Below the pieces are notes generated by a model. The model was not told where the DNA came from. It did no database searches and saw only the letters and a program-made list of their open reading frames with translations. Positions 1-13,131 of a stretch of DNA of 64,000 nt are shown here, piece by piece. Every line of letters begins with the position of its first letter. The first letter of the stretch is position 1. A program made the translations under genes and the position numbers. Source of the DNA: Scortum barcoo (lineage: Eukaryota > Chordata > Actinopteri > Centrarchiformes > Terapontidae); contig CM041534.1 of NCBI GenBank assembly GCA_023238725.1, positions 21,574,303 to 21,638,302 on the forward strand, given 5' to 3'.

Positions 1-217
1 TATCCACTTCTGAGACCTCGTTCTCCGTTTGTCGTTGTCGCCGAGCCGGGACCTCCTGCTGCCGCTCCTCGTCCTCCTCCTTCGCTTCGTGTTCAGGAGC
101 TTCTCTGGAAGCTTCTGGCTCATCTGCAGCTTGAGGGCCGAGGCCTGCTGCCTGCGCGTCCTCCTTCTCTTCATGGAGGTCAGACGGTTTGCTAATCTCT
201 GTTTCAGGGCCGGGAGT
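1..217 (-). CDS. usp28: usp28 exon 20, acidic segment, cut at the window edge
   Basis: Open from an excellent polypyrimidine acceptor (TCTCTCTCTGTCAG) to position 1 in the expected phase. It encodes a Glu/Ala/Gln-rich highly charged stretch (EHEAKEEDEERQQE). The true exon end is outside the window. Confidence 0.75.
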
Positions 218-3200
218 CTGACAGAGAGAGATTTCACAAAATGCACCATTCCTTCAATCCATCCATTATTTATACCTGCTTATTCTGTTGAGGGCTTCGG
301 GGGCCTTGGAAGTCTATCACAAGACTTGCAAAATGAAATCTACACATCTGTGAAGTAAACATATCTAGAAAATATCAATTCAAATCCAGTAAACAGTATG
401 TCTCTATCTTAAAATAAAACCAACCACACCACCCTAATAGTGAACAAATTGGCTCAGCAGGTGTGTGAAATTCAGAATGGCTATTTGTATCCACTGAAAG
501 GTTGGTCTTATTATATGTAGTCGGCCGGCTCAGCTAAAAGGCTGCAGTATTTGGAAATACACCTGGAGATTTATTACCTTAACTAAGTTAGCAGTTTATC
601 TAATGAACAGCTTATAATACAGCTCATATTAATGAAGTTTAAAATATGTTTCCAAGGCTGCGGTTTGTGGTGTTATTTTATTAGATTTCACTGATGTTTC
701 TAATATTTTGACCACAACAAAAAGTGACAGTGATAATGTGAAAATTACATGATATGCCTCTGAACAAGCTTGCAGGCAGTAATTACTCCTGACCTTTACT
801 CTATCTGTACAGTGCCCTCTCTGACATTAAGCCTGTATATCTATTGCTATGCTAAGTGGTGAAACGGGATCTTTGACCCAGATGTACACATTTTATTTTT
901 GTGGTCTAGAATTTCTGACCCATATTCTACAGACGGGGGTGGGAGAGTGGTGAGGGTGTGATAGAGTGGCCCACCTGACTCTGGATCTCTTTCTCAGCTG
1001 AGGTGGAGCTCTGGCTGGGCTCCAGCGTGTCAGCGACTGTAGCACTGTTGGTGTTGTCTGGCTGGCAGCCCGGGGTCTGTGGTGGTGGTGGTGGAGTCAA
1101 TTCTGTTTCTTCTGGGGTCAAAAATAGAAGAGAAAAGCTGTGATTGGACACACATGACCGTAAGAAAAGTACTGTTCAGAGGTAACTTAGATACATAGAT
1201 TTTAACAATTACAAATCTCCCTACATATAAAACTATCATATCATCATAAAAATATCATCCTGACCGGATTCAATCACAAGTGTTGCAGCTTGATATAGAC
1301 AAAGACAGGAAGCCCTACTACCAACGCAAGCAGCACTGCTACCATATTTTCCTCACCTTGACATTCGCTTTGCCTTTTCTGTTTGGTATTTTGGTGCCCT
1401 GTGCAGAGTGCAAGATGCACAGGTGGGAGTAAAAGCTGCTTTCAAATGCAGCAGCATAAAGCAAGTTCTTGGTCTTTGTCTTGGTCTTTGTACAAGTGAA
1501 ATGAACAATGTCCTATCTATCATCTTGCTAGATTATCTCTTGCATTTGTATGTAAGGGATAATCCATTCCAAAATGCATGCTTATTGAAGAATAACACCG
1601 CAAAGATGCTAAAAGACCCTCTCTGACAACCACACAGCTTAGTGTGGATAATCCATGTTATACCAGCCCATTTTCCAAAGATAAAAAATCTGAACTGTCT
1701 GTTTATATCTTAAGTGGAAATGTTAAAGGCCTACAATTCTTCCCAGTACTGTATATTTTGGTTTATGTCCATTCAACTGGTTTATAATGTGTAAAATTGG
1801 ATTAAATTTACAATGGTTATACACATTAACATCTTTTTTTATGCTTACACAACTTATCTGTTTACAAGGCTTGTAAACACTTTGTCTCATTACAGACCTT
1901 CAAGATTTTCTCTGGGAACTGGCTCTGAATCCTTGTCTGCTTCTGGGTCTGGTTGCGGCTCTGAAGGAGCTCCCTGGTCCAGATCTTCAGCGGGTGGTCC
2001 TGACTGTGGCGCCGGCTCAACTGGTGTTTGGTTTATGTTGTCTGAACTGGGATTTGGGGGCTCTGCAGAGACTGTAGACTCCCCCTGTGGGGTTGCAGTC
2101 TGGCAGAACTGCTCCTCCAATTCACTGAGCTCCTGCTGGAACCAGCGGTTATCTTCCTGGACGTACCGTCTGAGGACGGGCGGCAGGGAGTCCATGCCGT
2201 GCAGCACCTGACCTGTCTCATCATCTGTGTCATCTGGGTGGATGTGGGGAAGTGCAATTTAATAGACTTACACAATAAAAGCCTCTTACTAGGATTTGTA
2301 TGTAAATATTGGCCATTGAAAGTACTTAAGCACATTATTACTAAGACAAATATCAATGAGGCTCCACCAAAATATAGAGATATCTGTGCACATAGATGGT
2401 TAATTTAATCATATCAAATCAAATGAAATGACTGAAAAAACACACAAAGACATGCCTGTAATAAGCTGGGGTAGCCTGTCATCGATGTACATCAGACAGT
2501 AGGCACTGGCGTTGGTCATGCCCCCAAATGAGTCTCGCTCCAGCTCCTCCCATGACGACTCAGTGATGGTTATATCGTTGTACTTCATCCAGCGCTCGTT
2601 GGCATGGTCGTAGATGTAGGCCCAGTAATGACCCGCTGATGCCTGGCCTTCATGGACAAGCACTGCATGGAGTCTGTAGGGCACCTGAATAAGAGCAGAG
2701 AGGGAGACTGCATTGAACTCCCTCTGTACAAAATACTGAGGCACTACATTGAGATATTAGGATAGGATATAAAAAATACTGCGATTGTTTGATTTCTGTT
2801 GTCCTGTTTACATTAAATTGTTTTCTGTTTCTCTGTGGAGCTCTGTGACGTTTTATCCAATCTCAGTCAATGCACTTTTTGCAGCTGTAGATGTAAAACG
2901 TGTGACTGATTTGCTGTTTGTCAGAGTGAATTATGTGAGTGTAAGTCTTACCTGGCAGAGACTGTTGTCTGAGTACATGCCTTCAAGCATCTGAGAGAGC
3001 CTATCAATGCTGGCCTTCAGCTCTGTCACACACACAAAAAAACCCACAAAAACAAATAACTGGGAATTCATTTCTTTTATTTTTTTTCTACTGTTTTACC
3101 TTTTATTTGCCTCATGATGGAAAGGTTTGTGATGGCAGGGTCTAAAAATAATATTCAAGGTAGAAAAATGTGACTGTTCTTATTTTGTACACATAACAAA

Positions 3201-6200
3201 TCCTGTGCCTGTGAATTTATATTTTATAAAGGCACAATGAGACTCTCTCCTTGCCTGCATGTGTTATTTATATTTATGAACCAGATATTTTGATGAGTGT
3301 CACTGTCACTCTGTATGCTGTATAATGAGCATTTTCATCAGCATACCATTTATGTCATTCTCCACTTCGGTCCTCCAGCGCTGTAGGCAGGTCTTAACGA
3401 AGTGCAGCTCTTCTTCAGTGATGCTGTGGGGGGCCGGGTGTGGTGGGCAGTCGATGGGGAGTCTGCACTGGGTGAAGGGCTTGTATATGGGGGTCCGTTG
3501 GCAGCTGGAAACCAGGCCCTCCGATGAATCTGCATCTCCAGGTTCACTGAGGGAGGATAGAAAAGGAATGGGTTGGAAGTCTTGTTTGTTTTGTGATGAA
3601 GGAACCCATGTAAAATCAGTGAGTAATATTCTTGAGCTTGACATTTACTGCTGTAAAACACATCAATTAAACACATTAACCTATTAACTTGGTGAGTGTG
3701 ACCTTATTACTAAAACGAAAATATGAAAAAGGATTCCAGTTTTTGACTCTTCATGCTGTGCAAGTAAAAATCAGTTGACAAAAGTTATTCTGCTTTTGTC
3801 TGTCTTTCTCTCTTTCTTTGGTACTCAACCTGTTGTCTTTGGAGATGGCTTCACTGAGGGGGTGGCTCATGGGAGTCGGTGAAGATGAAGTTGGCCTGAG
3901 ATCTTCAGCTGGGGAAACACTTGTCGGCTTGGTGGTGGCAAACTCCAGCACAAACTGCAGCATGTCAGCCAGAGGATACTTGGTCGGTCCTGAGCCATAG
4001 TTTTTGTAGCTGTGAGTAAAGACAGGACAACAATTAGAGTTGTTCCCTAAAAGAGGAGAAGGTTTAAAGTCATGCCTCAGTTTTAACGGGTAACTTACCA
4101 CTCAAGTTTCTGTTGAAGGGCTGCAAGTTGCTCCTTGAGTTTTTTCACTTCCCCTCTCCTCTCGTGGGTCTGCTCTATGTTTTTGTGAAGATATCTGAAG
4201 AGAAAAATCAGGCAATCCTCAAAATTACACAATTTTTTAAAGACATTTAAATAGATGTAACTGCCCATTGAGTGATCTGATGGCACAAGTTTGTCCCCTA
4301 AAGTTATCCCCATGTTGGAACAAGTTACACTGAACAAACTTGCATACATATGATTGTGTTATCTCTACAAAGCTCACCTGTCCATATAAATGATCTGTGG
4401 GAACTCCAGTTTCTTGTGTATCTTTTCAGGACGGCCAAGCTGGGTGTTGAATTCAAATCTCGACAGCTCAAATGTCAAGACTGGAGGTAACTTTTTGAAC
4501 CATCTCTGCAACCAAGGGAAAACACGTCTGTCTAAACATGTCTTAGAAAAGCATCAGCATCATATAATAAGCAGAAATTCAGTCAGCTGGTGAAATTACT
4601 CACCTCGCGGCCAGATGTGACGCTGTGATCTGAATGCAGTGACTCAATCTCTCTCTCGACCATGGCACCTTCCAGACATTCATCCAGGTTGTTGAAGCCG
4701 TTGACTTGCAGGGGGTACTGGCCAAACTGCTCGATGTTACACAAAGTCTTACCTGAGAAAAGCCACACAGGTGTGAGAGATTGAGAGTCGAATCCATATG
4801 GGCTGTCACCGTGATAAAAACTCATACCTTCATGTCTTCTTTCTGTCACAAAGGTACCATAAAAGAGCTGGACCATGGGGTTTTTTTGTTTGTCTTCTGC
4901 ATTACTGAAAGTAAAACATGACATAATTTTTTTAGCAAACAAAGAAAGAAAAATAAAAGCCCATCTATGTGGTTGACTTCAACTTACTTTCCTTTAGCGG
5001 CCAGCTGAAATGCATCTTCTAGCCAGTCAAGCAGTTTGTGGGAAAACTCACTGACATCCTGAAAAAGACGTTAGAAATGAAAAGTAAAAACAAACTATGT
5101 ATTCATCCTGAGTAAAAGTTAAGACATACTGGATAGTTGTAATGGTAAAGGACAGAGTTCAAATAATCAATATGGCCACAGGGTGTCATTCTTAAAGTAC
5201 ATTTTTCTTTAAAGATGTCATAGAAATATCTCAACTATACGACCACTTGTCAACAAACAAATGACCACAGTCCCATAGTAAGGTCACATCTGAGTGACTG
5301 TATCTCTGCAACAACTGAGAGGTGGATAAAAGCTCTGTGGAAAGCAAGTAAGGGCCAAAGCACATTAATGAGGTGATATCTTCACAAGTCATTTTTTGTG
5401 CTGCTTTAGAAAGGCGGTGAAGACACGGGGTCTCCTATTACAAGATGCAGTCTAATGATGCAGGTTTTTGTTGAGGCGCAATCTCTCGCTCTATATTCTC
5501 CCAAAACACAAATAAAAGCCTCACTACCCTGTTAGAAAATAAGTGAGACCGAAAGGAAAAAGTAGAGGAGCAAAAAGAGAGTGCAAAAGAGAGACTGGGT
5601 AGCAAAGAAGCTTAACTAAAAGATAAACAGGGATTACTTCACCTGACAAACATTTAATTGGTATTTAATAAGTAAGATATTCTTAAAATATGAAATATAT
5701 AGATGAAACATTCAGGTAGTGGCCGCACAGCAGATTTCATGTACAAATATCAAGCATGTTTGAACTGAGGCAGACTGAACAGATGGTGATAACTACACAA
5801 ATTAATTGTCCTTGAAGATGCATCGCCTCATTTTCAAGGAGGTGATTTTAACATACAAATAAACATGTCATGAATTCATAATTAGTAATCATAATCATAT
5901 CATAATAAGTAATCATTAGAAGCAAAAGCAACTTGATTTCATGTGGTGTTGCTAGATGTGCGCTTCTGAGGCTTGAACAGAGTGATGGACAGATAGGTGA
6001 CCTCTATACTTTAAGCCAACCTCAAATTAAGAGTTTTTTATCACAAGATAATAAAGTGATGTACCTGTTGGGCCTCACTGGTCCTGAAGGCGTCTCGCAG
6101 TAACTCCACAGCAGCAGAAGGATCCACAAACCTGCGAGTGGAGCCCACCATGAGCGCAAACAGACAGCGCAGCTCTTGCATGAAAGCTATGTTCCTCTTG

Positions 6201-9200
6201 TCCTGTTAAAGCAAGCAAAGAGTCAAACCTCACCTCCTTCAGATGATCACATTTTATTGCTAAAATTAACTGAACATTTTAAAAAGTGAGTACTAAGTGA
6301 AGTTATCCTCTCTCATTTGTTTGTATTAATTATACATTTTGGGGAAAATCAACCTGCATGAATGAAAATATGCAAATAAAAGGACTGCCTGGTAGAAATC
6401 CTTGTTTGTGCTGGTGACAGAAGTTTACTCACAGAATGGCTCTTACACTTCTCCAGTATTCGCTCAGACAGATGGTAGTTGAGAACCAGCCTCCTGAAGA
6501 CAGGCAGGTGAAACAGGGACTGCAACAAGACAAATACGAAACAGAAACCATTAATATAGCCACCTAATGCAACCACTTAAGGTAAGATCTGGGGGATTAA
6601 CAGCTGGCAGACTTCATGATTTTTCATTGTAGTGGTGGTCTGACTTGGAGAGATTTTAGAAGAAACATGGACAAAGCTGGATAAAGAAGAGCCGTAACTA
6701 TTTCATGCATTAAAGTTCAATCTCGAATCAAATTAATGGGGTGTGGATTTAATTGCAAGAGTAAGTGAAACTAATATTAATACAAAATTTATTTAAAAAA
6801 GAGTTTGAGGATTTTTTTCCATTAGTTTCAATAAAATCACAGTTGTCTGAGAGGGAGTATTTATCAGCTCTATGACCTTCAAGTTGACTTAAACGCTCAG
6901 CTTTGGAGGTTGCCATTTGATTAAAGTCACTTCAGTGAGTTATGAAGTTATGGAGACAGAATTTAAAATTGGCTCCAAGCACTAATAACATAAAAAAAAA
7001 ACCAAACAACCAAATTTCCTTTACTTTCAGGGATATAACATGGGGGATAATTGTGTATAAAGCAGCTTTTGGAGGGCTATCTTAAGAAGCATTTCCATAA
7101 TTGCATGATATTTATATTTTATTTGACACAAAATAGTTAGCCACACAAACCATGCCCCTTTGTCATAAGATACTTGCATTAGTAGTGCATTAATGCCAGT
7201 CAGATACTCTTATGTGTCATGTGTGGTGGTGAGCGGGGCACTGAGCACTTATGAATATCTTGATATATATTTCCATTTGAGTGGGAAATTCAATTACGGC
7301 TTATCTCAGCTTTACTGTAATTTATACCACAGAGGATAATAGGGAAAGTATGAGCTGACAACTGAATCGTGTGGTCACTCAGCCTCAATCTGATAGCATA
7401 ATTACTTTTTTAAGGGGAGACTGCTTTATCAAGAGACGGCGTCTGCTGCATCTACGATCAGTTCAATTGAAACAAACACTATCGACACCAGCGAAAAAAC
7501 AAACAAAAGGGTATCATTTGGAAAACATTTGTATTCAAACAATGCTGCCTCATTTTCCCATTTCTATTCCCTGATAATAACCCCTGTCCTTTGGGGGTTT
7601 GACTTCCAAATCAATGTAGAAGCATATCAGAGTTCAGCAGAGACAAACAATCACTATCTCCTCCATTTCAGGCTCAGACGAGGAAGTCCACTGCTCTCTC
7701 CATCATCACATCGCTCGCTATTTAATTATCCGCACAGCCCGCGCATCTCAATGAGAGCTCCGGTTTCTGCAGAGCCACTTGATAGGCCTGACTAAATTCA
7801 GTCTGCAGTGCATTTAATAGATTTAGCAGCTCGGAGAAATGCTCTCAGTTGGCTGAAATATGCCCGCACCTTTTGTGTTTTCTACCCGATGTCTCTAAAA
7901 ACTCCATTAGATTCAGTTAAAAAGGTGATATCTTTGTCCGATGTCAGTTTAAAAACAAGTTGAGTACTGAACTCAGGGGGGGGGGTTTAATTTTAAACCA
8001 GGTCACAGATGATACAGAATATACATGTGCGCTAAGTGGAAAAAAGATCAAAACTATGTTATACAGTTTGATGAAGGACAAAAATAAATGAATAAATAAA
8101 GCATTTGCTGACAGAGAGCAAGGTACGACACCTCTGACAGACTAAAGTTAGAAATCTTGGAAGGGAAAGTCAAAGTCTATAAATGTTTGTTAAGCCAAGG
8201 GAGGGAGCTATTTTAAGTTTTAGCAGCAAAGGATGTGAGACACTGTTAGAACAGGTGGACACGTAGAAAGAGCTCAGTTAACAGACTACATTAGGTGCAC
8301 TGTACAGCTGTCGTATGAATTTTGTTCTTTGAATTTAAGATAAGGTACACCTTTTTTGATACCCCTGCTGGGAAATTTGGTTGTTGCAGCAGAATTTGAA
8401 TACTTTTATGAAGTGTTCTACATTTAACAGTGCCTCTCCTACATTACAATACACTAACACTAGTGCTATGAGGTGAGAGACAAACAAATAAGAAGGTAAA
8501 TAAATATGTGCTGGAATATAGTATAACCTTGTTAAACGCATCATCAGGAAAATTAATTAACCCCTCCAGTAGTTGCAGCATCCTACTGCCTAACTTCACT
8601 TTCTTTCATCCCACATCACCAGATAGTGTTTGTTTTGGGGGCAATTTCATGCATACAGCATTTAAACAGTTGCATGTAAGTATTAGCAGATCATTATTAC
8701 TCTGTTGTGACCAATCAGATGCTGCTCACTCTCACCTGGATGACGGCACTGAACCAGCAGGTGTTTCCAACATTGCGGATGCCCACGGGGCAGTCGTCCT
8801 GGCGGATCCAGTCTGAGGGGCTGCACATCTCGCTCTGGGCCTCACATCTCTTCCTCTTCATCCTTGCTGCGTTCTCCTCTGCGCTGGCCTCCAGAGCCCT
8901 GCAGTGCATCAAATTACTCAATTCATTTCAAAGCACCGAACTGAGAACTCTATTAAACACAGTGTGCTGGTTAGATCCCCTGTCCTGTGTATAGGCTGAC
9001 TATGGAGATCTTTAAAAGTTTGTGGCAAAATCCCCCTAAAGTCTCTCAGGAAAACACAATCTGTGTCACAAAAGAGAAGCAAACACCTGGCATGCTAACT
9101 TCAGCATGATAACATGAACATATTGTAATAAAAACACACTGATTTTGACATACTGATGCTTAGCAGGTAATAGATTTCATGAACACCATCTTAGTTTGTC

Positions 9201-12200
9201 TGGCTAACATTCTCTTGTGAGCACAAAACAAAGTACAACCAATGGGACAGTAAATAGTTTAGGCACTTGATCATACCTCGGAGTATTGGACTAATTCACA
9301 TTTTCTTCAATGTCAACTTCCTCATGGTGCTTGGAGAAAATTCAGGGGTTCACCAAAGTTGTCGGAGCACCATAAATGACTACATCAAATTTTATGCCAA
9401 TTGATCCTGTGACTGTTGAGATATTTTAACGGAAAAAAAGAGCTGCAGATATTTTCAGGGCAATCCATCCAATAGGTGTCAAGATATTTTGGTCCGGACC
9501 AAAGTAGTGGACCCATTTTCATTTGTTTCAACCTCTGATTGACTGCTAATTTTCAGATGGACTTATACAAATAACACAAAACAGCTGAACAAGAGTCTTT
9601 CAATTTCATTTTCAAACCCTCTTTCATGTTTATTTTAATTGTTTCCACTAAGAGCTGCTGTTTTGTATGTTTCTCATTGTGATGTAGGCAGTTACCTTTG
9701 TGGTCTGTCTTTGCTGTGTAATAATTGCCCATAATTTTGATTAATTAATTCATTCACTGTTTCCCCATCAATATTTTGCTCTATGAAAGTCAGCAGTAAA
9801 TTAAAAATCTAATCACAGCCACACGTAACAGAAGAGCAGTGGATGAAAAGCATGTTTTCTTGTACCTGTTAAATTCTCTCTCCTCTTCCTGGGCATTGTG
9901 GGACTCCTGCAGGCTGAGCTCTATGGCAGTCTGCAGCTCATCTTTAGGAAGTCCTGAAGAGAAAATTGGACAACAGTGTGTCAACCAACTAACTGTGTGG
10001 GATCATAGCTGTAACACTAAAGGTTTGACAGTCAGATATCATAATAAACAGCGAAATACTCCATTTCGATATATTAAAAGACCATCACTTGCAAACAAAG
10101 TGCACTTTTTAGTTTGGCCTGGTGAGCAGGACTGTGAAATTAAAATGTATTGGAACAACATCCTTTTTCATTGCTTGTACAAATGTTTATAATACTTCTT
10201 GTGTGAAAAACTTTGAGTGCAACCGCAAAAAAAGACTGTGTTTGAAAGTATGCACTCTTACATAGATACATACAACACTTGCAGGTGCATCAGAGCACAT
10301 TTCTGAACACCGCCATAAGTGATACTGGGTGTGGTGAGTCTTGAATCTTTTGGACGGGTAAAAAGTTTGTGGTGTCCAGTTGTGCAAAACTTAACCCCAC
10401 AATGTTCAGATTCCATGTCTGAAAGGGCCACCAAATGGTCCTAATATGTTGGTTATGTTATAATTAGCCCACATCCTGAAGGCAGCTGTCAAATCTGAAA
10501 TCTTCAGCTTACTTACAGAGCCTGTAATTTCCTCTCTTCCATATAGCAATCAAGTATAATATAAAACTGGTGGTGGAAATGTTAATCTCTGGTTTGCACT
10601 TCTATGCGATTGTGCATTATGTTTGAAATATGAAAATGATTTGACACTAAAGTGAATTAAATAAAAAAATTGTGGGTGCTTGTTTTGCACACCTTTCTGT
10701 CCCTCCCAGACTTCTCCAGAGGTCCGCAACTCCTGTGGCTCTCCAGGATCCTGAACCTCTGCGGGCTGGGTCGTCAGCAGTCCAACAGCATGTCCAATGT
10801 CGCCCTGACTTGCCTTAAAGAGAGGCAGCACGAAAAAGACACGGGCAGATATTCTGGATATTATTCCTGTCTGATTTAGCAGATACATACACACAGTGGT
10901 GCATTTTGTGTTCACATATAGTTGATTAATTATGCAAACAGAACAAGTGCTATTCCCCTTTGTTTTTGAAAGCAGCGGTGCACAAACACTTCTAATTTTG
11001 TTTTGAACTCCGACAGCATGCACCACTCCCAAACCTGTGAGCTCCTGCTGTCTCTCTGTGTGCCCCCGGTACAACAGGTTGGAGGATGTCTGCAGCACAC
11101 TCAGCCAGTCTGTTTATTGCACTCTTTGTCAATTATCACTTTTATGAGGTTCCTATTAACTCGGGCTCCCAGGGATGTTTTTTTATTTGCAGTTGTGTTT
11201 CAAAACATAAGCCGAGTGCTGGGGTGGAAATTTGGCACCCCGGGGCTGCTTGTAATGTAAGCAGAGCGCTCCTCTAACCTTAATTACACTTCCAGAACAG
11301 CAACAGCTTTTTTTTTTTTAAAGCCAAGAAGCAACGCGGCTCTAGGGATGGCTTTGTACAGACACAAGATCAATTGTGATAACAGATAGGTTTATGCTTA
11401 TTGAATAGATGTAGTTCACAAAAGACCCTTTTCTCTTACTCCATCATCAATTCACCATAACTGCTAGGCCTCAAAAAAGCAACTTTAACCTTTGTTTTAT
11501 TTACAGTGATCATTACAGCCTCACAGAGCTGCTCTTGGCACTAACACCTTTTCTGAAATGTCCTATAAACATATTTGTTATCAAAGAACAAACATGTTCT
11601 TTGAGGGGTTGTGTTTATGTCTGATTAATGTTCAGCTGCAACTAAACAAAACGGAGTTGAACAGTCATCTTAATCAGTGCGTAAGTAATCTAATAAACCA
11701 TTTTAAAGCATATTAGAATGATCAAATATGTTTATTTTAAATGCCTTTTGTTGATCTTGAAACTGTGTAGTGACTCTTGTATTGATGTTACACTTGCTAT
11801 ATTTGCACTCTGGTAAAATAACCACACAACTTGACCTAACCTGGGGCACTGCCTAAAACTATTTTTTATTAATTACTTACTTTATTACTCAGGTTACCAC
11901 TGTAGTTAGCCTTTCCCTGATCACGCTGATGTGATCAAATGACATCAGTTGTTCCAGTACAGTATTTCAAAGTGAAAAATAAATGGTGGCCAGTGGTCCT
12001 GATTTCTTTGCTCTTACGTTCAGGGCTCTGCAGAGAAGCTGTGGGTCCTGGATGCCGGTGATCTCCCTCAGCTGGTTGATCAACATTTTGCTCTGTTGAG
12101 GAAAAATATCGGACAAAAGGGGAAAAGCGGCAGTCAAGATTGAGATGAAATGACAACGACAAACGACACTGCTTAGAAGTATTATTATTTCGAATGACCA

Positions 12201-13089
12201 AACTAGCTTGCGTCTCCCAAGTTGAAACGTTGTGCTAACCAGAAGATATCCCATGTTTTTGTCCACTGAAGCCCCACTTTTAAACCACCTTGCCCCACAT
12301 ACTGGAGCAAAGCGCTTTTAGCCCGTGACACAGATGGTGAGACACACATGAGGTATATATGGAAGTGAAGGACAAATGTTCGACCTGTCACGCCTGCATG
12401 AGGTGTTCGTGTTGGCCGGGTCAGGACAGCGGCTTGATAAGACAAAGCCAAATTTAGGAGTATTTTTTTGGAAGTATTTGCTTTATTAATGAGAGTTAGA
12501 TGAGCAGATTAGGAGGAAATATGAAGACCAACCAGCCGAGTGAAGAAGGCCTATAGTACTGTAAAATCTGTGTGTTACAGGTAGGATGGACTGTGTTATA
12601 GTTGGACATAGTTTCTCTTCTTCTTCACCATTCTTTTAATGTAGTTTATTGAGAATTTGATCAAATGTTTATTATCTATGATTGCAAAAACCAAATGTGT
12701 CATCTGTGGGGCTATTTCAGCCTCCTGTTTCCTTTAAATTAATCTCTAAACTTCCCAAACATTTCAAAGGCTGTCGTATGTTTTGACCTCACAGAACATG
12801 AAATGAAAAAAAAAAAACAAAAAAAACCATAAGCCTGCTGAGAGAGAGAGAGACGCTATATTAAGCCTCCCACCCTGACAGCAGGTGGACATGTCAGGGT
12901 ATCTCACACACACACACACACACACACACAGAGGAAGTTAAGAGCAGCCTGACCAGACTTATATGGAGTCCAGGGGCTATCTGAGACCCTCTTGGTTAGT
13001 CTCTATTTTAGGCCGCTGACATGGATAGTGCAGGCTTCTGTTTATCATTCCTCTCACCATGCCACCAGACTTGACTGACAAAGGCACTG

Positions 13090-13131
<42 letters not shown>

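Noticed and set aside
2409..2455. Extension of the usp28 His-box exon past the GC donor
   Set aside because: The frame continues with non-conserved residues to a stop. Joining at the GC donor restores a conserved, in-frame protein.
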